Part shown: positions 1-6,266 of the stretch, in pieces
Position numbering within the stretch: the first letter of the stretch is position 1
Layout: each line of letters starts with the position of its first letter
NCBI GenBank assembly: GCA_021295935.1
Contig: JAGWBL010000034.1
Location: forward strand, 1-8,316
DNA: 8,316 nt
Source of the DNA: Pseudomonadales bacterium
GTDB lineage: Bacteria; Pseudomonadota; Gammaproteobacteria; Pseudomonadales; Azotimanducaceae
Reading direction: 5' to 3'
The notes under the pieces: generated by a model
The model's input: the letters and a program-made list of their open reading frames with translations, nothing else
The model's database searches: none
What the model was told of the DNA's origin: nothing
Program-made: the position numbers and the translations under genes

Positions 1-68
1 TTCGACACTTTCGGGACTTCATTGCCATCCCGAAGCCGAACGGCTACCAATCTCTGCACACCACGTAA
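1..68 (+). pseudogene. spoT: 3' end of the upstream spoT reading frame, ended by an in-frame TAA inside the synthetase core
   Basis: Reading from position 3, the frame encodes the conserved (p)ppGpp synthetase stretch IAIPKPNGYQSLHTT and then meets TAA at 66–68. The same frame continues at once with FGEGGTPIEIQIRT, the rest of that motif block, so this is a nonsense codon with no net frameshift. In Rel/SpoT proteins the Glu of the EIQIRT motif (codon 93–95 here) is a catalytic synthetase residue, and it lies after the stop. A protein ending here would keep the N-terminal HD hydrolase, which is outside the window. It would lose synthetase activity and all regulatory domains. TTA (Leu) to TAA is the simplest single change, because homologues often carry a hydrophobic residue here. 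A sequencing or assembly error is equally possible. Confidence 0.85.
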
Positions 69-116
69 TTCGGCGAGGGCGGCACCCCCATCGAGATTCA
101 GATACGCACCCGTCAG

Positions 117-1256
117 ATGGACGCGACCGCCAACTACGGCATCGCAGGTGACTGGCTGTACACCAACGACCCCGCCCGCCCGGCGAGCGACAATCGCCTG
201 CGCAAGTGGATCGGCGGAATGCTGGACATGCAGCGAACGGCGGGCAACACCCAGGAATTTCTGCGGAACCTCAAGACCGACCTGTTTCCGGAGGGGGTGT
301 TCGGCTTTACCCCGAAGGGATACAGCGTGACCCTCCCCGTCGGTTCCTGTCCGGGCGACTTTGCCTACGCGATACACACCGACGTGGGCAACCAATGCGT
401 GGGCTGCAAGGTCGATCGAGTTCCTGCGCCGCTCTCTCACAAGCTGGATTCGGGCGAAACGGTGGAGGTCAGCACCGACAAGAACTCCCATCCTGATCCC
501 GACTGGCTCTCGTTCGCGGTCTCGGGCAAGGCGCGCACCGGAATCCTAGACGCACTCAAGCGGCGCAGCGACCATGAGTCGCGCCTGCAGGGATCCAGGC
601 TGCTAAACAGAGCGCTTGCAAGCGCTGGCACCTCCATTCGCGAGCTCGATTTTCGGCGGCTGCGAAAGGTGTTCAACGAGTTCGACGTGAAGCGCAGGGA
701 CGAGCTGTTCGTGGAGATCGGGAAAGGCAATCTGCTCGCTTTCGCGGTCGCCCAGCGTTTGCTGGATGCCGGCACCGAGGAATTCGAGCTGCAGAACATC
801 GACGAAGCCGGCCCTTTCTCCGTCAGGGGCGGCCAAAGCGTGGTTCTGTCGTTCGCCAAGTGCTGCGGCCCCGTCCCCGGAGACTCCATCGTCGGTTTGG
901 TTTCCCGCGGCGAGGGGCTCAAGATTCACGTGGCCACCTGCGCGACCGCTGTGAGAGCCCTCGCACACAAGAAGGAAGAAGTCATTCCCACGCGCTGGGC
1001 GGAGAAGACTCATGGAGAGTTCGAGGTGTTTCTGATTGTGTTCTTGAAGCGCCTGAAAGGCGCCTTCGCCGACTTGGCGAACACGCTCAACAACCTGGAT
1101 GTGGGATTCAACAAGTTCGTGATCGCCGATCAGTCGGCCACGATGCTACAGGTCTCGCTGGATCTCGCCGTTCGGGATGTTGCGCATCTCGAACGCGCAG
1201 TGCAGCGTGTGACTTCGCTGCCCGCAGTGGAGAATGTCCGGCGGAAAGCGGGGTAG
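117..1256 (+). CDS. spoT: SpoT/RelA-family (p)ppGpp hydrolase/synthetase, C-terminal part downstream of the internal stop
   Basis: These 379 codons carry the C-terminal half of a bifunctional alarmone enzyme that makes and degrades (p)ppGpp in the stringent response. Counting from ATG 117, the end of the synthetase domain (GIAGDWLYT) leads into a TGS domain at about 57–118 with FTPKG and DFAYAIHTDVG; its His is the residue that in RelA contacts the tRNA 3' end. A helical region spans about 120–225. The CC/zinc-finger domain spans about 235–280 with KCCGPVPGDS, His271 and Cys275. An ACT domain occupies about 300–379. ATG 117 is only the first ATG after the stop; the real gene begins beyond the left edge and homology continues back through position 3. 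I see no clear ribosome site for ATG 117. The linkage to ridA and recG favours SpoT over RelA. The conserved AHW motif reads GDW here. Family assignment is firm; whether the full protein is made is unknown. Confidence 0.93.
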   Translation: MDATANYGIAGDWLYTNDPARPASDNRLRKWIGGMLDMQRTAGNTQEFLRNLKTDLFPEGVFGFTPKGYSVTLPVGSCPGDFAYAIHTDVGNQCVGCKVDRVPAPLSHKLDSGETVEVSTDKNSHPDPDWLSFAVSGKARTGILDALKRRSDHESRLQGSRLLNRALASAGTSIRELDFRRLRKVFNEFDVKRRDELFVEIGKGNLLAFAVAQRLLDAGTEEFELQNIDEAGPFSVRGGQSVVLSFAKCCGPVPGDSIVGLVSRGEGLKIHVATCATAVRALAHKKEEVIPTRWAEKTHGEFEVFLIVFLKRLKGAFADLANTLNNLDVGFNKFVIADQSATMLQVSLDLAVRDVAHLERAVQRVTSLPAVENVRRKAG

Positions 1257-1264
1257 AAAGGACC

Positions 1265-1651
1265 GTGCCCAAACAGCCGATTCACACCAGTCGTGCTCCC
1301 AGAGCGGTAGGCCCCTACTCCCAGGCGGTGGCAACAGGCAACGTCGTTTATTGCTCCGGTCAGATCGCGCTTGATCCAGCCACAAACGAACTCAACACGG
1401 GATCGTTCGAGCAGCAGGTTCGACAGATCTTCGCGAACCTTGGAGCGGTAGCGAAAGCGGCTGGGGGCTCTCTCGACGATGCCGTGAAGATAACGGCATT
1501 CCTGACCGATCTCTCCTGCTTTGCCGAGTTCAACGAACTCATGGAAGAGTTCTTCAGCCCACCCTTTCCCGCGCGCGCTGCCGTAGGCGTGACAGCCCTT
1601 CCGCTGGGTGTCGATGTGGAAGTGGACGCCATTCTCGCCCTCGATCCGTAG
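1265..1651 (+). CDS. ridA: RidA family 2-iminobutanoate/2-iminopropanoate deaminase
   Basis: This cytoplasmic protein hydrolyses reactive enamine/imine intermediates released by PLP enzymes such as threonine dehydratase, protecting other PLP enzymes from damage. The 128-residue product equals the length of E. coli RidA. Visible family motifs are GPYSQ (16–20), CSGQI (30–34) and FPARAAV (101–107), whose Arg104 corresponds to the substrate carboxylate-binding Arg105 of E. coli. EVDAI (119–123) carries the conserved Glu119. The GTG at 1265 is chosen because it gives the family N-terminus (HTSRAPRAVGPYSQ). A purine-rich AGAAAGGA lies directly upstream, although its spacing is short. The open frame extends upstream to an ATG at 860, but that part is antiparallel in sense to nothing known and merely shadows spoT in another frame. 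The start is 8 bp after the spoT stop and 6 bp separate it from recG, so the three genes are probably co-transcribed. Confidence 0.93.
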   Translation: MPKQPIHTSRAPRAVGPYSQAVATGNVVYCSGQIALDPATNELNTGSFEQQVRQIFANLGAVAKAAGGSLDDAVKITAFLTDLSCFAEFNELMEEFFSPPFPARAAVGVTALPLGVDVEVDAILALDP

Positions 1652-1657
1652 GCCTTC

Positions 1658-3667
1658 ATGCGTTCCGCGCCGGTCTCCTCGTTGAGAGGAATCGGCCCCA
1701 AGTCCGTTGCCCTTCTCGATCGCCTCGGCATCACCACAGTCTTTGACCTGGCCCTGCACCTGCCGTTTCGATACGAAGACCGCACGAAAAGAAGGCCTCT
1801 CGGGGAACTCGCGAATGGCGACGCCTGCTTGGTCTGGGGCAGGATCGTCGAGTCCTCCTCGCGAGGGCGCGGCGGTTTCGTTGTCCGCATATCCGACTCT
1901 TCGGGCTCGCTGAACGTGCGTTTCATCCACTCCTTTCCGAGCCAACGCCAGAGGCTCGTGCCGGGCAACTGGCTGGAGGCTTACGGGCGGGTGCGAATGG
2001 ACGGTGCTGGCCTTGAGATGATTCACCCGGAATGGCGCGTGTCGACGGACGAGTTGTTGCTCCCCAAGTCGGAGTTCCGGCCCATCTACCACACTGTGAA
2101 GGGACTGTCTAGCGCACGCCTGAGGCAATTGGTCCGTCCCTCGTTGAGCGAGCTCAACTTGCTGCCGGTCTACTCGCACGACGGGCTGTCGCTCGCCGAA
2201 GCGGTCCGGATCGCGCACAATCCGGATCCCCAAAAAAACCTCCGCGACGTTGCAGTCGCTCGCAAGCGCATAGCGTTGGACGAGATGCTCGGCTACCAAC
2301 TCGTGCGCGATGCCGAGTACCGAGAGCTGAAACGACAGACGACCGAGCCATTGCACCGCCGCCAAGGGCTGGGCAAGCAATTGCTCGCCCACTTGGGGTT
2401 CGATCTCACAAGGGCTCAGAGTCGGGTGGTCAAAGACGTGTTGGAGGACCTTGCCCGGGAGCGACCCATGTACCGACTGGTACAAGGCGACGTGGGATCG
2501 GGCAAGACGGTGATTGCCGCGTTCGCCGCCCTTCGCGCCTGCGAGAACGGTTCACAGACCGCGGTGATGGCGCCAACGGAGCTCCTCGCGGAACACCACC
2601 ACCGGACCCTCTCTGAGTGGCTTTCGCCCTTGGGCATCGAAGTGAACTTGCTCCTGGGCAAGCAACCGGCCCGCGTGCGCCGCGCCCGCGCCCGCGGCAT
2701 TGCGACCGGATCGGATCACGTGATCATCGGCACCCATGCGCTGTTCCAGAGCAGCGTCACGTTCAACAACTTGGGGTTGATCATCATCGACGAACAGCAT
2801 CGGTTCGGCGTGCATCAACGCATGCAGCTGCGAGACAAGGGACGATTGCCCCACCAACTCGTCATGACGGCAACGCCCATTCCTCGCACCCTGACCATGT
2901 CGCTCTACGCCAACATGGATGTGTCGGAGATCGACGAGCTTCCTCCCGGAAGATCCCCGGTGGAGACGGTCGTGCAAGCTCCCAACCGCCGCGCGAACGT
3001 GATCGAAGGGGCTGAGAGAGTGTTGGCGGGGGGCGGGCAGGTGTATTGGGTAGTCCCAGCCATCCAGGAGTCCGACGAGCCCGATCTGCGATCCGTTGAC
3101 TCGGTCCTCGACGAAATTCGTCAAGCGCTTCCCCACAGGCACTCTGCAGGGCTTCACGGAAAGCTTTCAGACGCGGAGAAGGTGGCGAGAATGGAACGCT
3201 TTCGATCCGGCAGGGTGCAACTGCTTGTAGCTACCACGGTCGTAGAAGTTGGTGTCGACGTTCCCAACGCCACGCTCATGGTCATCGACTGCGCTGACCG
3301 AATGGGTCTCGCCCAATTGCATCAACTACGAGGACGCGTAGGAAGAGGTTGTCAGCAGAGCTTCTGTGTGCTCCTGCATGACGGCAGCCTCTCGGAAGAG
3401 GCGCACGCGCGACTATCGGTGCTGGTCGAGACAAACGATGGGTTCGAAGTGGCCCAACGGGATCTGGAACTCAGGGGTTGGGGAGACCTGTTGGGCGCGA
3501 AGCAGTCAGGCTACGGCGGCTTCAAGGTCTTCGACCCGCTGGAACATCGTGGGGTCATTGAAGAGGCCCGGACACTCTGCAATGAGCTCAAGGAGGATCA
3601 GGCGGAACTTGCATTGCAGATTCTCGGCACTTGGGCTCCAGGGCACCGGGAGTACACAAGCGCTTAG
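1658..3667 (+). CDS. recG: ATP-dependent DNA helicase RecG
   Basis: RecG is a double-strand DNA translocase that reverses stalled forks and remodels Holliday junctions, D-loops and R-loops. The 669-residue protein is close to the 693 of E. coli RecG. The N-terminal wedge/OB domain (about 1–160) includes the GIGPK motif at 11–15. Helicase motifs follow in order: Q-motif region near 248–255, Walker A GDVGSGKT at 277–284, APTELLAEHH at 305–314, IIGTHALFQ at 356–364, DEQHRFGVHQR (motif II) at 378–388, TATPIPRTL (motif III) at 404–412, ATTVVEVGVDVPN at 525–537 and QLRGRVGRG (motif VI) at 556–564. The TRG motif reads LELRGWGDLLG at 603–613, with Trp608 where E. coli has Pro. The C-terminus (WAPGHREYTSA) matches the RecG C-terminal box. 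ATG 1658 begins 6 bp after ridA, with no strong Shine–Dalgarno, suggesting coupling in the operon. Confidence 0.97.
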   Translation: MRSAPVSSLRGIGPKSVALLDRLGITTVFDLALHLPFRYEDRTKRRPLGELANGDACLVWGRIVESSSRGRGGFVVRISDSSGSLNVRFIHSFPSQRQRLVPGNWLEAYGRVRMDGAGLEMIHPEWRVSTDELLLPKSEFRPIYHTVKGLSSARLRQLVRPSLSELNLLPVYSHDGLSLAEAVRIAHNPDPQKNLRDVAVARKRIALDEMLGYQLVRDAEYRELKRQTTEPLHRRQGLGKQLLAHLGFDLTRAQSRVVKDVLEDLARERPMYRLVQGDVGSGKTVIAAFAALRACENGSQTAVMAPTELLAEHHHRTLSEWLSPLGIEVNLLLGKQPARVRRARARGIATGSDHVIIGTHALFQSSVTFNNLGLIIIDEQHRFGVHQRMQLRDKGRLPHQLVMTATPIPRTLTMSLYANMDVSEIDELPPGRSPVETVVQAPNRRANVIEGAERVLAGGGQVYWVVPAIQESDEPDLRSVDSVLDEIRQALPHRHSAGLHGKLSDAEKVARMERFRSGRVQLLVATTVVEVGVDVPNATLMVIDCADRMGLAQLHQLRGRVGRGCQQSFCVLLHDGSLSEEAHARLSVLVETNDGFEVAQRDLELRGWGDLLGAKQSGYGGFKVFDPLEHRGVIEEARTLCNELKEDQAELALQILGTWAPGHREYTSA

Positions 3668-3718
3668 CGATCCGGGGGCCATCTCGACTTGGTTGTCCGG
3701 CTACAGCGCCAGTGAGGG

Positions 3719-3741
3719 CAGATCGAACGCGATGCGATCTG
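3719..3741. repeat. Perfect 7-bp inverted repeat downstream of recG
   Basis: CAGATCG (3719–3725) and CGATCTG (3735–3741) are perfect inverted complements with a 9-base loop, starting 51 bp after the recG stop. It could be a transcript-end hairpin for the spoT–ridA–recG operon, but there is no T-tract after it, so an intrinsic terminator is not demonstrated. Confidence 0.35.
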
Positions 3742-4169
3742 ACGCCAGCAGCGGAAGGCGACGAACAGGCGGAGCAACGAACGCCGGTTTGCTTGCCCAG
3801 GGTTGATAGTCGCCTGCAAGTCCGGAATCCACCTCGAAGAGTGTCGTCTCAATTCACCACACCGTGGTCTGAGCGAAGCGTGGAGTCCCATCGGCTGGAT
3901 CAAGGCTGAGCTCAAGGTGTTCGAGAACTGCCCCGAGGCGGCGAGAGATCGAGCGAACACCGGCCTGACCCTTTTCGCGGCAGCGAACCCTTCGCGTCAT
4001 GAGGACCGAGTTTGGGAGTTTCGCCCTGGATCGGCGAATCAAAATGCTCGACGCGCTGGATGACGATCGTAAATTGACGATGCATGTCAACCCCAGAAAC
4101 CAAGCCAGGCCCGTAACGGGCACTTGAATTGCGACCGCGATTTGGGGTCGTATCCGGTGCGGCCCGCTC

Positions 4170-4250
4170 GACGCCCGTCGGCGTCTATATGCGCGGGACA
4201 CCGTGTTGCAAAGCGAACGTTCTTTGCGCTTGGCTCGTGGCGAAGCGCCA
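4170..4250. repeat. Cluster of three perfect hairpins
   Basis: Three perfect inverted repeats lie within 81 bp. GACGCC/GGCGTC at 4170–4185 has a 4-base loop. GCAAAG/CTTTGC at 4208–4227 has an 8-base loop and contains the palindrome GAACGTTC. TGGCG/CGCCA at 4238–4250 has a 3-base loop. They sit about 120–200 bp beyond the 3' end of the rubredoxin gene on the minus strand. None has a T-rich tail on either strand. They could be transcript-end structures, part of a small RNA or chance; function is not shown. Confidence 0.4.
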
Positions 4251-4370
4251 GGACTCTCTCGCGGTCTCGAATTGCGCACCCGGACCCCACAAAGCGCGCC
4301 GTCCCGAAATGCACTCAACCGATCGCCGACGGCACGTATGCGGCCCCGAATCGAACGGGACCTCGACGGG

Positions 4371-4538
4371 TCAACCGATCTCGATCATTTCAAAATCTTC
4401 TTTGCTCGTTCCGCATTCCGGACAGATGAAGTCTTCCGGCACGTCATCCCACGACGTGCCCGGAACGATTCCGTCTTGCTCGAAGCCCTCAGCTTCATCG
4501 TATATCCACCCACAGACGATGCATTGCCACTTGCGCAT
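4371..4538 (-). CDS. rubA: Rubredoxin
   Basis: Rubredoxin is a small cytoplasmic one-electron carrier with a single Fe(Cys)4 centre. It passes electrons from rubredoxin reductase to partners such as alkane hydroxylases or oxidative-stress enzymes. The 55-residue protein is the classic single-domain size. The two Cys knuckles are CIVCG (Cys6, Cys9) and CPECG (Cys39, Cys42). Between them are the usual aromatic and acidic residues, including WIYDEAEG, GIVPGTSWDDVPEDF, and an acidic C-terminus. The open frame runs upstream to 4694, but homology starts at MRKWQC, so ATG 4536–4538 is the start; no strong Shine–Dalgarno precedes it. It is divergent from ubiA. No rubredoxin reductase or alkane monooxygenase is in the window, so its partner is unknown. 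Confidence 0.95.
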   Translation of the reverse strand: MRKWQCIVCGWIYDEAEGFEQDGIVPGTSWDDVPEDFICPECGTSKEDFEMIEIG

Positions 4539-4554
4539 TGGAAGACCGGAAAAC

Positions 4555-4583
4555 TTGATAGGGTCAGAGGAAAGGCGTGGAAA
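4555..4583 (-). promoter_or_regulatory. Possible sigma70-type promoter for rubredoxin
   Basis: On the minus strand TTTCCA (4578–4583) and TATCAA (4555–4560) are separated by exactly 17 bp. Each matches four of six consensus bases for −35 and −10. Transcription would start about 10 bases before the rubredoxin ATG, giving a very short leader. The match is weak and may be chance. Confidence 0.2.
4566..4575 (+). promoter_or_regulatory. Ribosome binding site supporting ubiA start at ATG 4584
   Basis: The purine-rich AGAGGAAAGG ends 8 bases before ATG 4584 and is the best Shine–Dalgarno candidate near the ubiA start. The competing TTG at 4674 has GGGAGG at 4657–4662, spaced 11 bases. Confidence 0.45.
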
Positions 4584-5540
4584 ATGATATCGAAATCGAC
4601 ACGACTGCAGGGTCGGCGCAAGAGGAGCCAAGACTCCCTTCGGCCTGTCAAGCACTGGGAGGCGAACAACGCATTGACTACCACGGCCCAGCATCTGCGC
4701 GCTGTTGCAGAACTCATGCGGTTCGATCGGCCCGTGGGTTGGTTGTTGCTGATTTGGCCGACCCTCGCCTCGCTGTTCCTGAGCATCGGCGAAGTTCCTC
4801 CTCTCTGGCTTGTGGCGGTGTTCGCGTTGGGGGCAATCACTATGCGTACCGCTGGGTGCGTCGCCAACGACCTCGCGGACCGCAAGTTCGATTCCAAGGT
4901 CGAACGCACGCTAAACCGCCCCCTTGCAGACGGACGAATCGGCGCGCCCGAAGCATTGGCCTGGCTCGCTTTGCTGCTCACGATCGCGCTGCTGCTGGTC
5001 CTGACCCTAGATCGCACGACACAGTTGCTTGCCGCTCCGGGCTTGATGATCGCTCTGGCCTATCCATTCTTCAAGCGCTGGACACACTTCCCGCAGTTGG
5101 TCCTCGGGGCGGCCTTCAGTTGGGGTGTCTTGATGGCAGGCACGGCCACAGCCGGAACTGTGCCGACGCAGACTTGGATACTGTTCGGCGGCAGCATCGC
5201 CTGGATCGTTGCCTACGACACCCAGTATGCGATGGTCGATCGAGAGGACGACCTGAAGATTGGCGTGAAGTCCACCGCTATCTTGTTTGGGAACTTCGAC
5301 GTGTGGGCAGTCTCCATTCTGCAACTTGCAGCGCTTGCTCTCTGGTCCAGCCTGTTCTTCGTCGCGCATTTCCTCCGCTGGGTCTACGCGCTGACGATGG
5401 TAGTGGTTGCCGCCATGTTTCTGCATCAGTTCCTCCTCGTTCGATCCCGCGAGGTCGAGCGGTGCTTCAAGGCGTTCAAGAGCAACGCACGAGTGGGATT
5501 CGCCTTGTTCGCCGGTGTTTGCTTGGACACGGTCGTTTAG
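4584..5540 (+). CDS. ubiA: 4-hydroxybenzoate polyprenyltransferase UbiA
   Basis: UbiA is an integral inner-membrane prenyltransferase that attaches the polyprenyl tail to 4-hydroxybenzoate in ubiquinone synthesis. From ATG 4584 the product has 318 residues. The first Asp-rich motif NDLADRKFD is at 95–103 and the second, YDTQYAMVDREDD, at 211–223; these bind Mg2+ and the polyprenyl diphosphate. Also conserved are RPVGWLLLIWPT (49–60), YPFFKRWTHFPQ (160–171), KSTAILFG (229–236) and CFKAF (294–298). About eight or nine hydrophobic helices are visible. The start is uncertain: ATG 4584 has a good ribosome site but adds a basic tail of about 30 residues. TTG 4674 gives 288 residues, close to E. coli UbiA at 290. 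The usual partner ubiC, chorismate lyase, is not adjacent; rubredoxin is divergent upstream. Confidence 0.95.
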   Translation: MISKSTRLQGRRKRSQDSLRPVKHWEANNALTTTAQHLRAVAELMRFDRPVGWLLLIWPTLASLFLSIGEVPPLWLVAVFALGAITMRTAGCVANDLADRKFDSKVERTLNRPLADGRIGAPEALAWLALLLTIALLLVLTLDRTTQLLAAPGLMIALAYPFFKRWTHFPQLVLGAAFSWGVLMAGTATAGTVPTQTWILFGGSIAWIVAYDTQYAMVDREDDLKIGVKSTAILFGNFDVWAVSILQLAALALWSSLFFVAHFLRWVYALTMVVVAAMFLHQFLLVRSREVERCFKAFKSNARVGFALFAGVCLDTVV

Positions 5541-5762
5541 GTTCGTGCCGGGCATGAGCGGCAATCGCTCTCGTTGCGGGCGCTTCGTGGCATCTGGATC
5601 GAATGTGCACCCACCCGGAGCTCGTGCGTAGTGCGCTTTCTGCAACCACGTGAGCCGTGATCCGCCGGAGACCAAGTTCAATCGCGGGAGGAGCCTTGCA
5701 ACGCCAAGAGATCCCGTGCGGAGCGACCGCGGCGGCGCTCAGCGCCTCGGTGAAGGCCTGAC
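5541..5762. other. 222-bp spacer between ubiA and dctQ
   Basis: No gene is supported here. Two perfect 5-bp hairpins are present: GAGCG/CGCTC at 5556–5570, 15 bp after the ubiA stop, and GGCGC/GCGCC at 5734–5746, just before the dctQ ribosome site. Neither has a T-tract. A promoter for the TRAP genes would be expected in this spacer, but I cannot pick one out with confidence. Confidence 0.5.
5752..5756 (+). promoter_or_regulatory. Ribosome binding site that fixes the dctQ TTG start
   Basis: GAAGG lies 6 bases before TTG 5763. An in-frame TGA at 5751–5753 prevents any start further upstream, so the site and the stop together single out TTG as the initiator. A GGCGC/GCGCC hairpin at 5734–5746 ends 5 bases before this site. 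Confidence 0.55.
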
Positions 5763-6266
5763 TTGAGGCCAATCCAACGGATTCAGCTTGTCGCCGAGCG
5801 CACCGGCCGCTGGGCATGCTGGCTGGCCCTGGCCATGGCAATCACCACCTTGATCGTGGTCTTGCTGAGATACGGCTTCCGCGTCGGCTCCATACCGCTT
5901 CAGGAGTCAGTGCTGTACATGCACGCAGCGCTAGTGCTGCTCGGCCTTTCCTTCACCATGAAACACGACTCCCACGTGCGGGTGGACATCGTCTACTCCC
6001 GCCTCGACCAGCGCCAGCGGAGCTGGATCAATCTCATTGGTCACGCCGTGTTCCTGCTTCCGGTGTGCTTCGCGGTGATCTGGTTCAGCTTGCCTTACGC
6101 GTCCAATTCATGGCGCGTCCTGGAACAGTCGGTTGAGGTCAGCGGCCTCCCCGCCGTTTTCCTGCTCAAGTCGCTGATTCCCTTGTCGGCGTCTCTTCTC
6201 GCGATCCAGGCATTCGCGGAAGCGCTCAAGCACGCTGCCAACCTCCGACGGCGCTCGGATGCTTGA
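5763..6266 (+). CDS. dctQ: TRAP transporter small permease subunit (DctQ family)
   Basis: DctQ is the small membrane subunit of tripartite ATP-independent periplasmic transporters; it forms a scaffold beside the DctM transport domain in the inner membrane. The 167-residue product has four predicted membrane helices at about 18–38, 51–67, 88–110 and 129–155. Family landmarks are PLQESVLYMHAALVLLGLSF (45–64), HVRVDIVYSRL (71–81) and the SGLPAVFLLKSLIPL stretch leading into the last helix. The TTG at 5763 is the only start that keeps the first helix, since an in-frame TGA lies just upstream; the N-terminus it gives has the usual length. The gene overlaps dctM by 8 bp, so the two are translationally coupled. 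Substrate cannot be read from this subunit. Confidence 0.93.
   Translation: MRPIQRIQLVAERTGRWACWLALAMAITTLIVVLLRYGFRVGSIPLQESVLYMHAALVLLGLSFTMKHDSHVRVDIVYSRLDQRQRSWINLIGHAVFLLPVCFAVIWFSLPYASNSWRVLEQSVEVSGLPAVFLLKSLIPLSASLLAIQAFAEALKHAANLRRRSDA

Larger units (their letters stand above)
3668..4370. other. 703-bp gene-poor interval between recG and rubredoxin
   Basis: No reading frame here on either strand resembles a known protein. The open frames are short, overlap one another on both strands and are rich in Arg, Ser and Pro, as expected from chance in GC-rich DNA. The least unlikely is a frame at 3803–4063 (+, TTG start), which I do not recognise. The interval holds several perfect short inverted repeats (listed separately) but no run of T that would make a classic intrinsic terminator. 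A 10-bp direct repeat TCAACCGATC occurs at 4315–4324 and 4371–4380. I see no tmRNA, RNase P, SRP or 6S RNA signature. It could be a decayed gene or element, or a spacer carrying an unannotated small RNA. Both transcripts flanking it (recG from the left, rubredoxin from the right) run into it convergently. Confidence 0.6.

Noticed and set aside
860..1651. Long version of ridA beginning at ATG 860.
   Set aside because: The first 135 codons overlap spoT in another frame and have no RidA homology; GTG 1265 gives the exact family length.
1130..2485. A 451-codon open frame on the minus strand.
   Set aside because: It lies antisense to the end of spoT, all of ridA and the start of recG, has no family features and uses codons mirrored from those genes. 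It is a GC-rich shadow.
3854..4318. A 154-codon minus-strand frame in the recG–rubredoxin gap.
   Set aside because: Arg/Ser-rich, no recognisable motif, and overlapped by several equally poor frames on both strands.
4337..4417. tRNA-like pattern on the minus strand: a good T-arm (TTCGATT loop, 5-bp stem, 4344–4360) followed by CCGCATA, with a complementary ATGCGG at 4411–4416.
   Set aside because: The intervening sequence has no D-arm GG motif or anticodon stem, the spacing is too long, and the 5' half is rubredoxin coding sequence. Probably coincidence; a tRNA-scan search with no hit would confirm.
4577..5557. A 326-codon plus-strand frame over ubiA.
   Set aside because: It is in the wrong frame relative to UbiA motifs, Arg-rich and without hydrophobic helices; a shadow of ubiA.
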